Source: Aquibacillus albus (GTDB lineage Bacteria > Bacillota > Bacilli > Bacillales > Amphibacillaceae). From it: a stretch of DNA of 64,000 nucleotides. Position 1 is the first letter of the stretch, and the number at the start of each line of letters is the position of its first letter. This document shows positions 20,486-29,708 of the stretch, piece after piece. The position numbers and the translations under genes are program-made. The notes below the pieces were generated by a model that ran no database searches, was not told where the DNA came from, and worked only from the letters and a program-made list of their open reading frames with translations. The stretch is taken from assembly GCF_016908325.1 (NCBI RefSeq), contig NZ_JAFBDR010000014.1, positions 1 to 64,000 of the forward strand, written 5' to 3'.

Positions 20486-21400
20486 ATGGAAGGAATTGTT
20501 CCTCTATGGAAGCCCAAAGGAATGACATCTCATGACTGTGTAGTAAAAATAAGAAAATTATTTCAAACAAAAAAAGTAGGTCATACAGGTACACTTGATC
20601 CGGAAGTAGAAGGTGTTCTTCCTATTTGTGTAGGACAAGCAACTAAAATTGTACCGTTTCTTACTGATACAAAAAAAACGTATGTAGCAGAGATGACACT
20701 TGGGTATTCAACCGAAACGGAAGATAGCCACGGACAAATTGTTGAAAAAAAAGAAGTTTCGCAACCGCTTGAGGAAATGGAGATAATATCGGTTTTACAA
20801 CAGTTTCAAGGGAAAATCACCCAAGTTCCTCCAATGTATTCAGCAGTAAAAGTAAATGGTAAAAAACTATATGAATATGCTCGGGAAGGGAAAATAATCG
20901 ACCGACCAGAACGAATGGTATATATTGATAATATTACACTCCTGTCAATTAATTCGGATCAAACAGAAGCACCACGTATATCCTTTAAAGTAACTTGTTC
21001 AAAAGGGACATATATACGGACATTATGCGTGGACATCGGTAGAGCTTTAGGATTCCCAGCACATATGTCACAGTTAATCAGGACAAAGACAGGTAGTTTT
21101 GAGCAAAAGGATTGTTTTACCTTTGAACAGATTGACAATGCAATAAATAATGGATTAGCCGATCGTGTTTTGGCTCCTCTTAAAAAAGGAGTCGCACATC
21201 TGGATACGTATTATATAGATACTTTGGATAAATATAAAGTATCCAATGGTCAAAAACTGCCTCTCCCTGATAATTTACCTAAGACAAATCCATTTCTGGT
21301 TCAATATAAAGAGGAGCTAATGGCCATTTATCAAATCCATCCTGCAAATAAAAATGAAATAAAACCTGTTCGGGTATTTGCTAGAAATGAAGGTAGGTGA
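20486..21400 (+). CDS. truB: tRNA pseudouridine-55 synthase
   Basis: TruB makes pseudouridine 55 in the T loop of tRNAs. The 304-residue protein shows GIVPLWKPKGMTSHDCV, the catalytic motif VGHTGTLDPEVEGVLP with the nucleophilic Asp near residue 39, and YSAVKVNGKKLYEYAREG. RISFKVTCSKGTYIRTLCVDIG and a PUA-like C-terminus follow. GGAGGT lies 9 bases before the ATG. It is followed by ribF with a 7-base gap, the usual truB-ribF pair. Confidence 0.96.
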   Translation: MEGIVPLWKPKGMTSHDCVVKIRKLFQTKKVGHTGTLDPEVEGVLPICVGQATKIVPFLTDTKKTYVAEMTLGYSTETEDSHGQIVEKKEVSQPLEEMEIISVLQQFQGKITQVPPMYSAVKVNGKKLYEYAREGKIIDRPERMVYIDNITLLSINSDQTEAPRISFKVTCSKGTYIRTLCVDIGRALGFPAHMSQLIRTKTGSFEQKDCFTFEQIDNAINNGLADRVLAPLKKGVAHLDTYYIDTLDKYKVSNGQKLPLPDNLPKTNPFLVQYKEELMAIYQIHPANKNEIKPVRVFARNEGR

Positions 21401-21407
21401 GAAAGGT

Positions 21408-22355
21408 ATGGAAACGATCAATTTAGCTTATCCACATCAATTTGAAAAGAATTCCCTCCCAGAGACAGTAGCTGCAATTGGTGTCTTTGATGGAATTCAT
21501 AGAGGGCATCAACAGGTGATTCAAACAGCAATTGATAAAGCAAAACGTCAAGATAGACAAAGTGCGGTTATCACCTTTTATCCACATCCTTCTGTTGTGT
21601 TAAAGCAAGAAAAAGAAAAGGTTAGTTATTTAACACCACTAAGAGAGAAAACGGAGATACTAAAATCAATGGGGGTTGACAAGCTTTATATCATTACTTT
21701 TAACAAAGAGTTATCAAAGCTCCAACCACAAATGTTTATTGATCATTTTCTTATTGGATTAAATATAAAACACCTTGTAGCCGGATTTGATTTTACCTAT
21801 GGACATATGGGGAAAGGTACCATGGAAACAATCAATCAATATACAAGGGGAGAATTCAATCATACTACAGTAAACAAGTTAGAAGAAAACGACCAAAAGA
21901 TTAGCTCTACGCTAATACGTGAAAAATTGGTAGACGGTGAAGTAGAAGTAGCTAATCATTTGTTAGGTAGACCACACACTATTCGTGGGATTGTAATAGA
22001 AGGAGACAAAAGGGGAAGGACAATTGGCTTTCCTACTGCAAATATTAAGCTTTCAGATGATTTTTTTCTTCCAAGAACTGGAGTATATGCAGTAACGATT
22101 AAGCATAATCGTCAATTGTTTAAAGGTATGGCAAATGTCGGATACAAACCAACCTTTGAAAGTAAATCTGATAGACCTTCTATTGAAGTGAATATTTTTG
22201 ATTATAATCAAGACATTTATGGGGAAGAATTGGTAATAGAATGGCGAAGTTATATTCGTGAGGAAAAAAAGTTTAATGGAATTGAGCAGCTAGTTGCTCA
22301 AATAAAACAAGATGAAAAAACAATTCGTACTTTTTTCCACGTTAACAGAGTATAA
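21408..22355 (+). CDS. ribF: bifunctional riboflavin kinase / FAD synthetase
   Basis: RibF (RibC in B. subtilis) turns riboflavin into FMN and then FAD. The N-terminal adenylyltransferase domain shows IGVFDGIHRGHQQVI and TFYPHPS near its start and ISSTLIREKL. The C-terminal kinase domain shows GRTIGFPTANI and GVYAVTI. The 315-residue form begins at ATG 21408, preceded by GTAGGTGAGAAAGG; an in-frame TTG at 21378 lies inside truB and adds residues without a family match. No FMN riboswitch is seen upstream, as expected for this gene. Confidence 0.95.
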   Translation: METINLAYPHQFEKNSLPETVAAIGVFDGIHRGHQQVIQTAIDKAKRQDRQSAVITFYPHPSVVLKQEKEKVSYLTPLREKTEILKSMGVDKLYIITFNKELSKLQPQMFIDHFLIGLNIKHLVAGFDFTYGHMGKGTMETINQYTRGEFNHTTVNKLEENDQKISSTLIREKLVDGEVEVANHLLGRPHTIRGIVIEGDKRGRTIGFPTANIKLSDDFFLPRTGVYAVTIKHNRQLFKGMANVGYKPTFESKSDRPSIEVNIFDYNQDIYGEELVIEWRSYIREEKKFNGIEQLVAQIKQDEKTIRTFFHVNRV

Positions 22356-22404
22356 AAATTTTAGCAGAAAAGAAATTATACATTTTTAGGAATGAATGAT
22401 AAGA

Positions 22405-22450
22405 AAAAATTCGACACTCGTTATAGGACGAGAAGAATGTCGAGTTTTTC
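22405..22450 (+). terminator. terminator after ribF
   Basis: AAAAATTCGACA (22405-22416) pairs with TGTCGAGTTTTT (22438-22449), with an inner CTCGT/ACGAG stem. The outer arm ends in a T run. It separates truB-ribF from the rpsO leader. Confidence 0.75.
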
Positions 22451-22509
22451 TAAAGTCAATCATCGTTGAAGTAATCATAGAAGTAATTCATTTTATTCTT
22501 GATTTACAC

Positions 22510-22624
22510 TTGCAATTTTCGATAAAAAGATGTACTCTAAAATACGGAAACCATCCACTTGGCAATGCGAATCTCCGCCGATTGCTAGGGGAATGGGGAT
22601 TAATATTTTTAGGAGGTGAAAAGG
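22510..22624 (+). promoter_or_regulatory. rpsO promoter and candidate S15 autoregulatory leader
   Basis: TTGCAA (22510-22515) and TACTCT (22533-22538), 17 bases apart, form a plausible promoter. The leader that follows has AATCTCC near 22569 able to pair with GGGGATT just before the ribosome site AGGAGGTG. That would mask initiation. S15-controlled leaders are known in this group of bacteria; I recognise the arrangement, not a defined Rfam match. Confidence 0.4.
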
Positions 22625-22894
22625 ATGGCAATTACACAAGAGCGTAAAAATGAAATCATCAATGATTTCAAGACACATGATAACGATACAGGATCTCCAG
22701 AGGTTCAAATCGCTGTCCTAACAGAAGAAATTACAAACTTGAATGAGCATTTGCGTGTTCATAAAAAGGATCACCACTCACGTCGTGGTCTATTAAAAAT
22801 GGTAGGTAAACGTCGTAATCTATTAAATTACCTACGTAACAAAGACGTAACGCGTTATCGCGAGTTAATCCAAAAGCTTGGTTTACGTCGATAA
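22625..22894 (+). CDS. rpsO: 30S ribosomal protein S15
   Basis: S15 binds 16S rRNA early in assembly of the small-subunit platform. The 89-residue product is complete: [36 protein letters not shown], then [25 protein letters not shown] and the basic end [23 protein letters not shown] immediately precedes ATG 22625; the GTG three codons earlier sits within that site. rpsO-pnp is a widely conserved pair. Confidence 0.98.
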   Translation: MAITQERKNEIINDFKTHDNDTGSPEVQIAVLTEEITNLNEHLRVHKKDHHSRRGLLKMVGKRRNLLNYLRNKDVTRYRELIQKLGLRR

Positions 22895-22901
22895 GCCATT
22901 T

Positions 22902-22927
22902 AAAAGCGGGAGTATTCCCGCTTTTTC
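22902..22927 (+). terminator. terminator after rpsO
   Basis: AAAAGCGGGA pairs perfectly with TCCCGCTTTT around GTAT, followed by T. Confidence 0.9.
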
Positions 22928-23139
22928 TGTATGTAAAAATTATGTTTACATAATTGAGAGTCAGAAACAAATAATTTGGTCGTTTTAAAGATATTTAGCA
23001 TAATGAATTTTATTTTTGAACAACCTCTACTACAAAGGCACTTTTTTTACACTTATTCGTGTTTTCGTCATACATTTGACGTCTGCACCTTGAATAAACT
23101 TATTTTTATTTATGTTCGAAGAGAGGAGTACTAACAAAT

Positions 23140-25251
23140 ATGGCAGATCAAAAGAAAATATTCTCCACAGAAATATCTGGACAACCATTTTCAGTTGAAA
23201 TTGGAGAATTGGCAAAACAGGCAAATGGCGCTTGTATGATTCAATACGGCGATACCTCTGTTTTGGCAACAGCAACTGCATCGAGAGAACCAAAGGATCT
23301 TCCTTTTTTCCCTTTAACAGTTAATTATGAAGAGCGACTTTATGCAGTTGGTAAAATTCCTGGAGGTTTTATTAAGCGAGAAGGCCGTCCAAGTGAAAAA
23401 GCTGTACTTACTTCTCGTTTAATTGATCGTCCGATTCGTCCGATGTTTCCAGATGGATTTCGTAATGAAGTACAAGCAATTAGTACTGTCATGAGTGTAG
23501 ATCAAAATAATCCATCTGAAATTGCAGCTATGATTGGATCTTCAATTGCACTTGGTGTATCGGACATACCATTTGGAGGACCAATTGCTGGTGTTATTGT
23601 AGGTAGAGTAGATGGCGAGTTCATAATTAACCCTACTGTAGAGCAAGAGGAAAAAAGTGATATCCACTTAACCGTGGCAGGAACAAAAGATGCTATTAAT
23701 ATGGTTGAAGCTGGTGCCTATGAAGTGCCGGAAGATATTATGTTAGAAGCAATTATGTTCGGTCACCAAGAAATTGTCCGATTAGTCGAGTTTCAAGAAG
23801 AAATTATCGCAGAAGTCGGTAAAGAAAAAATGGAAGTAACTTTGTTTGAATTGGATGCTGATTTAACTGCAGAGGTTGAGTCTAAAGCAAAGTCAAGTTT
23901 AGTTGAAGCAATACAGGTACAAGAAAAACATGCTAGAGAAGAAGCAATTGAAGCAGTTAAACAGAATACTGTTCAAGCATATGAAGAACAAGAGGTAGGC
24001 GAAGAAACTATCGGACAAGTAAAAGGAATTCTAGACAAGCTTGTTAAGGAGGAAGTTCGTCGTCTCATTACACAAGAAAAAATCCGACCAGATGGACGGA
24101 GACCAGACGAAATTCGTCCGTTATCATCAAGGATTGGTGTTTTGCCACGAACGCATGGGTCAGGATTATTTACACGTGGACAAACGCAGGCATTAAGTAT
24201 TTGTACATTAGGGGCTTTAGGTGACGTTCAAATATTAGATGGTCTCGATTTAGAGGAATCAAAACGGTTCATGCATCATTATAATTTCCCATCCTTTAGT
24301 GTTGGTGAGACAGGGCCTATCAGAGGACCGGGTCGACGTGAAATTGGACACGGTGCATTGGGTGAACGTGCACTAGAGGTTGTTGTTCCTTCTGAAAAAG
24401 AATTTCCATATACCATTCGACTTGTATCAGAAGTATTAGAATCAAATGGTTCTACTTCGCAAGCTAGTATCTGTGCTAGTACCCTTGCAATGATGGATGC
24501 GGGTGTTCCAATTAAAGCACCAGTTGCGGGTATTGCAATGGGGCTGGTGAAGTCTGGCGATTATTATACTATTTTAAGCGATATTCAAGGCATGGAGGAT
24601 TTCCTTGGTGATATGGACTTTAAGGTTGCTGGAACTGAAAAGGGAGTAACTGCCTTACAAATGGATATCAAAATTGAAGGACTTTCTAAAGAAATACTAG
24701 AAGAAGCATTAACACAAGCGAAAAAAGGTCGCATGTTTATTTTGGAGCACATGCTTCAAACAATTGGGCAGCCAAAGGGCGAACTGTCTCAATATGCTCC
24801 TAAGATTTTAACGATGAAAATAAATCCAGATAAAATACGTGATGTTATTGGTCCAAGCGGCAAACAGATCAATAAAATCATTGAAGAAACAGGAGTCAAA
24901 ATTGACATTGAACAGGATGGTAACGTCTTTATCTCTTCCACAGATGCTGAAATGAACAAAAAGGCTAAAAGTATTATCGAAGACATTGTTCGTGAAGTAC
25001 AAGTTGGAGAAATGTACTTGGGAACTGTCAAGCGGATTGAAAAATTCGGGGCCTTTGTAGAAATCTATAAAGGAAAAGAGGGACTGGTCCATATTTCTGA
25101 ATTAGCTGAGGGACGGGTCGGAAAAGTAGAAGATGTCGTTTCCGTTGGTGAACAAATTATGGTCAAAGTGAAAGAAATTGATAATCAGGGTAGAGTTAAC
25201 TTATCTAGAAAAGCAGTTCTTCTTGAAGAAAAGGAAAAATCAAATAAATAA
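23140..25251 (+). CDS. pnp: polynucleotide phosphorylase
   Basis: PNPase degrades RNA 3' to 5' using phosphate. The 703-residue protein has two RNase PH domains (about 10-215 and 315-545) joined by an alpha-helical linker. The first has [30 protein letters not shown]; the second holds [11 protein letters not shown] and [17 protein letters not shown] domain ([17 protein letters not shown], about 564) and an S1 domain ([20 protein letters not shown], about 624) follow. GAGAGGAGT precedes the ATG. RNase Y, a partner in mRNA decay, is encoded at 52027. Confidence 0.98.
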   Translation: MADQKKIFSTEISGQPFSVEIGELAKQANGACMIQYGDTSVLATATASREPKDLPFFPLTVNYEERLYAVGKIPGGFIKREGRPSEKAVLTSRLIDRPIRPMFPDGFRNEVQAISTVMSVDQNNPSEIAAMIGSSIALGVSDIPFGGPIAGVIVGRVDGEFIINPTVEQEEKSDIHLTVAGTKDAINMVEAGAYEVPEDIMLEAIMFGHQEIVRLVEFQEEIIAEVGKEKMEVTLFELDADLTAEVESKAKSSLVEAIQVQEKHAREEAIEAVKQNTVQAYEEQEVGEETIGQVKGILDKLVKEEVRRLITQEKIRPDGRRPDEIRPLSSRIGVLPRTHGSGLFTRGQTQALSICTLGALGDVQILDGLDLEESKRFMHHYNFPSFSVGETGPIRGPGRREIGHGALGERALEVVVPSEKEFPYTIRLVSEVLESNGSTSQASICASTLAMMDAGVPIKAPVAGIAMGLVKSGDYYTILSDIQGMEDFLGDMDFKVAGTEKGVTALQMDIKIEGLSKEILEEALTQAKKGRMFILEHMLQTIGQPKGELSQYAPKILTMKINPDKIRDVIGPSGKQINKIIEETGVKIDIEQDGNVFISSTDAEMNKKAKSIIEDIVREVQVGEMYLGTVKRIEKFGAFVEIYKGKEGLVHISELAEGRVGKVEDVVSVGEQIMVKVKEIDNQGRVNLSRKAVLLEEKEKSNK

Positions 25252-25260
25252 TTTATAAGT

Positions 25261-25290
25261 AAGAAGCTGGCATGCCAGTTTCTTTTGTTT
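25261..25290 (+). terminator. terminator after pnp
   Basis: AGAAGCTGG pairs with CCAGTTTCT (one G-U pair) around a CATG loop, followed by TTTTGTTTT. Confidence 0.75.
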
Positions 25291-25368
25291 TTTATGGAAT
25301 TAATTATTATTGTGAAAAGGTTCTACCTTGTCCACTCCTTTCATACTTTATGAAGAGGGGGGATTGCA

Positions 25369-26328
25369 TTGAACCGCTACGTTCTACAAATCACTATCTT
25401 TATTATTTTAATCGGTATTTCTTATCAGCACTATTTACCAGCAGATCTAATGAATCCGAATGCTTTGACCCAACAAGCGCCAATTGATATACAACCTGTT
25501 CAGACCAAAAGATCTGAGCTTATTCAAGAAATCAAAGAAAAAGGTAAGGCATTAGAAGAATCTCCGCAAAATGCAAAGATTGACAAAGTGTGGAAAAAAA
25601 TGCCGGGACGTAATGGACTAAAGCTAAATGTGGATCAATCGTATGAAAACATGAAGGAACAAGGTACGTATGATGAATCCTTACTCGTGTTTGATCAAGT
25701 AGAACCAGATGTGAAACTAAAAGACTTACCACCTTCTCCAATCTATCGAGGTCATCCGGAAAAGGATATGGTTTCTTTTCTAATTAATGTGGCTTGGGGG
25801 GAGGATAACATTCCAAGCATACTTAATACGCTTAAAAAACATAATGTAAGAGCAACTTTTTTCATAGAAGGCAAATGGGCTAGTAATAATATGGATCTGG
25901 TTAAAATGATTAAAGAAGAAGGACACCTCATCGGAAATCACGCTTATAATCATCCTGATATGAACCGTTTATCTGATGAAGAGAACAGACTACAGATTAA
26001 AAAAACAAATGACATCATAAGAGCGATTACTAGTGAAACCCCTAAATGGTTTGCGCCACCTAGTGGAAGCTTCAATGAAAGAGTAGTATCGATAGCATCT
26101 GAATTAGAAATGCAGACTATTTTGTGGTCAGTTGATACGATTGACTGGAAAAAGCCAACAACTTCTGTTATGGTAAATCGTGTTATGTCCAATATTCATT
26201 CAGGGGCAATGATATTGATGCATCCAACCGATGTCATAAAAAATGGTTTAGAGGAATTAATTTTGAATATTAAACAAAAAGAGTATAAAATCGGTGCGAT
26301 AGATCGATTACTAAGTGAGAAAAGATAA
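25369..26328 (+). CDS. ylxY: YlxY-type polysaccharide deacetylase-like protein
   Basis: A 319-residue NodB-fold protein with an N-terminal signal anchor (about 5-22), so it is exported or membrane-tethered. The catalytic TFDDG motif of active deacetylases is replaced: at about 137-142 the sequence reads LINVAWGED. The histidine motif GNHAYNHPDM (about 186-195) is kept. This substitution also occurs in B. subtilis YlxY from memory, so it is a family trait and the enzyme may be inactive or altered. The start is TTG after GAGGGGGGA. Located between pnp and mlpA as in Bacillus; a sporulation role is inferred from the family. Confidence 0.88.
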   Translation: MNRYVLQITIFIILIGISYQHYLPADLMNPNALTQQAPIDIQPVQTKRSELIQEIKEKGKALEESPQNAKIDKVWKKMPGRNGLKLNVDQSYENMKEQGTYDESLLVFDQVEPDVKLKDLPPSPIYRGHPEKDMVSFLINVAWGEDNIPSILNTLKKHNVRATFFIEGKWASNNMDLVKMIKEEGHLIGNHAYNHPDMNRLSDEENRLQIKKTNDIIRAITSETPKWFAPPSGSFNERVVSIASELEMQTILWSVDTIDWKKPTTSVMVNRVMSNIHSGAMILMHPTDVIKNGLEELILNIKQKEYKIGAIDRLLSEKR

Positions 26329-26361
26329 TGATAATATGTGAACGGATTAGGAGGGCTGGAT

Positions 26362-27579
26362 TTGTTACATAGACACGTATGTCCAAATGGTCTTCGTATT
26401 GTTTTAGAAGACATGCCAGCAGTTAGGTCTGTTACGATTGGTATATGGATACGAACAGGATCTAGAAATGAACAGAAAGAAATAAACGGCATTTCACATT
26501 TTTTAGAACATATGTTTTTTAAAGGTACTAACAAACGTTCTGCAAGAGATATTGCTGAAGATTTTGATGCAATCGGTGGACAAGTGAATGCATTTACGTC
26601 AAAAGAATACACTTGTATCTATGCAAAAATACTGGATACCCATAAAGAATATGCTTTAGAAGTGTTAGCAGATATGTTTTTTCATTCAACTTTTGATGAA
26701 GAGGAAATGGCAAAAGAGAAAAAGGTAGTTTATGAAGAAATCAAAATGTCTGAAGACACTCCGGACGATATTGTCCATGATTTGTTATCTCAGGCTTCTT
26801 ATGGACATCATCCGCTTGGATTGCCAATATTAGGCACTGAGAACACACTTGCATCATTTAAGTCTGAAGATTTAAGAGAGTATATGGCAAAAACGTATAC
26901 ACCAGACAATATTGTCATATCAGTCGCCGGAAATGTGGACGATTCGTTTATGAAAACAATTGAGTCCCATTTTGGTGACTTTAAGGAAGGTCATCAATCT
27001 CGGGAATATGTGAAACCTGATTTCAAAGCAGAGCATGTAGAACGAAAAAAAGATACAGAACAAGCCCATCTTTGTATTGGTTATGATGGATTTTCTCTTG
27101 AAGATAAAAATATATATAGCTTAATCGTTATGAATAATGTATTTGGTGGCAGTATGAGCTCCCGCCTTTTTCAAGAAGTTCGTGAAGAGAGAGGATTAGC
27201 TTATTCTGTGTTTTCTTATCACAGTTCTTTTTTAGATAATGGTTTACTGACTATTTATGCTGGGACTGGTCGTCAACATCTTTCAGAACTTCGAGAAACG
27301 ATCGCAGAAACTGTGGAAGATTTATTGCGTAATGGGTTAACTACAAAAGAGTTGCACAATAGTAAGGAGCAGCTAAAAGGTAGTTTAATGTTAAGCCTTG
27401 AAAGTACGAATAGTCGTATGAGTAGAAATGGTCGTAATGAATTATTGTTAAATAAACATCGTTCCTTGGATGAATTGGTTGAAGAAATTGACGCTGTTTC
27501 ACTTGAATCAACAAGTCAAGTAATAAAAAGGATCTTTGACAATTCGTATTCAAGTGCATTAGTTTGTCCCAACGTATAA
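26362..27579 (+). CDS. mlpA: MlpA, M16-family zinc peptidase
   Basis: A 405-residue mitochondrial-processing-peptidase-like zinc protease (YmxG/MlpA). The inverted zinc motif HFLEH is at 46-50, and the downstream glutamate lies in YEEIKM at about 123-128. The C-terminal half carries the second inactive domain signature GGSMSSRLFQEVREERGLAYSVFSYHS. I chose TTG 26362 because GGAGGG lies 6 bases upstream and the protein then begins LHRHVCPNGLRIVLED like its relatives; an earlier in-frame GTG at 26338 lies before the ribosome site. Confidence 0.93.
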   Translation: MLHRHVCPNGLRIVLEDMPAVRSVTIGIWIRTGSRNEQKEINGISHFLEHMFFKGTNKRSARDIAEDFDAIGGQVNAFTSKEYTCIYAKILDTHKEYALEVLADMFFHSTFDEEEMAKEKKVVYEEIKMSEDTPDDIVHDLLSQASYGHHPLGLPILGTENTLASFKSEDLREYMAKTYTPDNIVISVAGNVDDSFMKTIESHFGDFKEGHQSREYVKPDFKAEHVERKKDTEQAHLCIGYDGFSLEDKNIYSLIVMNNVFGGSMSSRLFQEVREERGLAYSVFSYHSSFLDNGLLTIYAGTGRQHLSELRETIAETVEDLLRNGLTTKELHNSKEQLKGSLMLSLESTNSRMSRNGRNELLLNKHRSLDELVEEIDAVSLESTSQVIKRIFDNSYSSALVCPNV

Positions 27580-27582
27580 TGG

Positions 27583-27615
27583 AAGCCTATGAGATATACT
27601 CATAGGCTTTTTCCC
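27583..27615 (+). terminator. terminator after mlpA
   Basis: AAGCCTATGAG pairs perfectly with CTCATAGGCTT around a five-base loop, followed by TTTT. Confidence 0.9.
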
Positions 27616-27672
27616 TTTTGCATAGCATGATAGTAGGTATTATGTTTATTCAAGCTGGAGGTGGAAACGTCA

Positions 27673-27903
27673 TTGAGATACAGAGATTTAAGCAGTAAAG
27701 AGATAGTAGATGTAAGAAGTGGTTCTCGTCTCGGAGTTTTAGGGCAGACTGATTTAGAAATTAATGAAAAAACTGGTCAAATTGAATCCTTTATTGTACC
27801 AAATTATAGCTGGTTTGGAATGAAAAAAGAAGGGACCAGTATTCGTATTGATTGGAAACAGATTAAAAAAATTGGAGATGATATGATTATTATCGACTCC
27901 TGA
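27673..27903 (+). CDS. ymxH: YlmC/YmxH-family PRC-barrel sporulation protein
   Basis: A 76-residue PRC-barrel protein of the YlmC/YmxH family, common in spore formers. Signatures are LSSKEIVDVRSGSRLGVLGQTDLEIN and IRIDWKQIKKIGDDMIII. TTG 27673 is the likely start because GGAGGTGG (27657-27664) lies 8 bases upstream and family members begin MRxxxLSxKEIV; an in-frame GTG at 27661 sits inside the ribosome site. Its molecular role is unknown. Confidence 0.88.
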   Translation: MRYRDLSSKEIVDVRSGSRLGVLGQTDLEINEKTGQIESFIVPNYSWFGMKKEGTSIRIDWKQIKKIGDDMIIIDS

Positions 27904-27926
27904 TTGTTTAAAAGCTATATGATTAT

Positions 27927-28015
27927 AAAGTATGTCCTGTTAGTGTTACTATCACTTTATCAGTTAGCATAACAGCTAATCTTGATTGAAGGTAATGCTT
28001 CGGGCATACTTTTTT
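27927..28015 (+). promoter_or_regulatory. terminator/switch-like structure between ymxH and dpaA
   Basis: A local hairpin (AAGGTAATGC at 27989-27998 with GCATACTT at 28004-28011, one bulged A, TTCGG loop) ends in nine T and looks like a good terminator. Its 3' arm can instead pair with a distant AAAGTATGTCC (27927-27937) to form an 11-bp stem closing a 64-base loop that itself has CTGTTA/TAACAG. The two pairings exclude each other. It at least ends ymxH; regulated read-through into dpaA is a speculation. Confidence 0.55.
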
Positions 28016-28054
28016 TTTGCATTTTCTTTTATACATTTTTTTAGGCGATTCAAT

Positions 28055-28082
28055 CACTAACATCAGAAAATTTCATATGATA
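28055..28082 (+). promoter_or_regulatory. candidate sigma-K promoter for dpaAB
   Basis: CATATGATA (28074-28082) matches the sigma-K -10 consensus CATAnnnTA, with CACT (28055-28058) 15 bases upstream as an AC-type -35. It lies 36 bases before dpaA. Mother-cell sigma-K control of the DPA synthase operon is established in B. subtilis. Confidence 0.5.
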
Positions 28083-28118
28083 ACAAGGAATAGTTATTAC
28101 GCCAGGGTAGGTGAAACT

Positions 28119-29012
28119 ATGGATACAACAAAAAATATCGCTGTAATTGGTGGCGATGCCAGGTATCTAGAAATGATTAAACGTCTTTCAACAAATGAAA
28201 ACTTAAATATCACTCTAGTCGGATTTGACCAATTAAAAGAAGGATTTACTGGAGCAAAGCAAGTGGAATTGGAAGATCTTGATCCAGCTAATTTACATGC
28301 AGTTATACTTCCGATCCCAGGAACAGATAATCAAGGGTATATTGAAACTGTCTTTTCTGATAAAAAAATTCAAATAACAGTAGATTGGCTAAAGAAATTG
28401 CCTAATCATTGCTTGGTATTTAGTGGAATTGCAACAGATTATTTAAAAAATAGTGTAAAAGATGCCGGTTTGAAATTGATACCACTGATGAATCGGAATG
28501 ATGTAGCCATTTATAATTCCATTCCGACAGTAGAAGGAACAATCATGATAGCCATTCAAAATACTGATTTTACCATCCATTCATCGAATGTTATTGTTCT
28601 TGGCCTCGGGCGTGTTGGTATGAGTGTTGCTAGTAAATTTTCCGCATTAGGTGCAAAGGTTTTTGTTGGTTCAAGAAGTAATGAAGATTTAGCTAGAGCA
28701 ACAGAAATGGGGCTTACCCCAATTCACATCGATGAGCTCGATGCATACACTTCGAATTGTGACATGTTAATTAATACAGTTCCAGCGCTAGTAGTGACAG
28801 ATAAAGAAATACAACCAATGAAATCTCATGCTTTGATCATTGATTTAGCCTCGAAGCCTGGTGGAACAGATTTTGATTATGCAAAGAAGAGAGGAATAAA
28901 AGCACTTCATTCACTAGGCCTACCGGGAATTGTTGCTCCTAAAACCGCCGGGGAAATTCTCGGAACTGTAATTTTGCAAATTTTAGCTGAAGAGAATTCA
29001 GGGGAGGAGTAA
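28119..29012 (+). CDS. dpaA: dipicolinate synthase subunit A
   Basis: DpaA (SpoVFA) with DpaB converts dihydrodipicolinate to dipicolinic acid in the mother cell; DPA is then packed into the spore. The 297-residue product has an N-terminal domain beginning NIAVIGGDARYLEMI. A Rossmann NAD(P)-binding segment VIVLGLGRVGMSVASKFSALGAKVFVGSR covers about 155-185. TAGGTGAAACT before ATG 28119 fixes the start; the 34 upstream codons run back to the terminator and have no counterpart. dpaB follows with a 4-base gap. Confidence 0.95.
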   Translation: MDTTKNIAVIGGDARYLEMIKRLSTNENLNITLVGFDQLKEGFTGAKQVELEDLDPANLHAVILPIPGTDNQGYIETVFSDKKIQITVDWLKKLPNHCLVFSGIATDYLKNSVKDAGLKLIPLMNRNDVAIYNSIPTVEGTIMIAIQNTDFTIHSSNVIVLGLGRVGMSVASKFSALGAKVFVGSRSNEDLARATEMGLTPIHIDELDAYTSNCDMLINTVPALVVTDKEIQPMKSHALIIDLASKPGGTDFDYAKKRGIKALHSLGLPGIVAPKTAGEILGTVILQILAEENSGEE

Positions 29013-29016
29013 TTGT

Positions 29017-29604
29017 ATGTCTTTAAAAGGTAAAAAGATAGGTTTTGGAATAACAGGTTCTCATTGTACGTATGAGGAAGTATTTCCACAAATAGAAAAA
29101 CTAGTAGAATTGGGAGCGGAAGTTGTTCCTGTTGCTTCTTATACGGTGCAGACTACTGATACAAAGTTTGGTAAAGCAAAAGACCATATGGAAAAAATAA
29201 AGAAATTAACAGGTAGAGACCCTATTACGACAATTGTTGATGCAGAACCACTTGGTCCACAGGAACCATTAGATTGTATGGTTTTAGCCCCTTTAACTGG
29301 TAACTCTATGAGTAGATTGGCTAACGCAATTTCGGATTCGCCGGTTTTAATGGCAACGAAAGCGACGATGAGAAATGGAAATCCTATCGTCTTAGCTATT
29401 TCTACAAATGATGCTTTGGGATTAAACGGTGTAAACTTAATGCGGTTAATGTCTACAAAGCTAATGTATTTCGTTCCTTACGGGCAAGACGATCCAATTA
29501 AAAAACCAAATTCATTAGTAGCAGATATGACACTAATCCCTAAAACAATAGAGCATGCGTTAGAGTTTAAACAGCTACAGCCAGTTATAATTGAAAGAAA
29601 ATAA
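29017..29604 (+). CDS. dpaB: dipicolinate synthase subunit B
   Basis: DpaB (SpoVFB) is the flavoprotein-like partner of DpaA. The 195-residue product begins MSLKGKKIGFGITGSHCTYEEVFPQIEKLVELGAEV, a flavoprotein-fold start. DCMVLAPLTGNSMSRLANAISDSPVLMATKATMRNGNPIVLAISTNDALG follows. GGGGAGGAGT lies before the ATG. It is coupled to dpaA and lies about 100 bases before asd, which seems to have its own -10-like TATAAT at 29655. Confidence 0.95.
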   Translation: MSLKGKKIGFGITGSHCTYEEVFPQIEKLVELGAEVVPVASYTVQTTDTKFGKAKDHMEKIKKLTGRDPITTIVDAEPLGPQEPLDCMVLAPLTGNSMSRLANAISDSPVLMATKATMRNGNPIVLAISTNDALGLNGVNLMRLMSTKLMYFVPYGQDDPIKKPNSLVADMTLIPKTIEHALEFKQLQPVIIERK

Positions 29605-29708
29605 CTGGATTATTTTCCTATTGGTACCTTACTAGTATGAGATATGTTAGAATATATAATATTAAAAAAGTATTAGAACAGTAAAAGAAATAGGAAGGGG
29701 TAAAATTA

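Noticed and set aside
22396-22647. Plus-strand 83-codon frame before rpsO
   Set aside because: It runs through the ribF terminator and the rpsO leader and overlaps the rpsO start. It has no ribosome site and matches no family.
25272-25487. Plus-strand 71-codon frame between pnp and ylxY
   Set aside because: It begins within the pnp terminator and overlaps ylxY in another frame.
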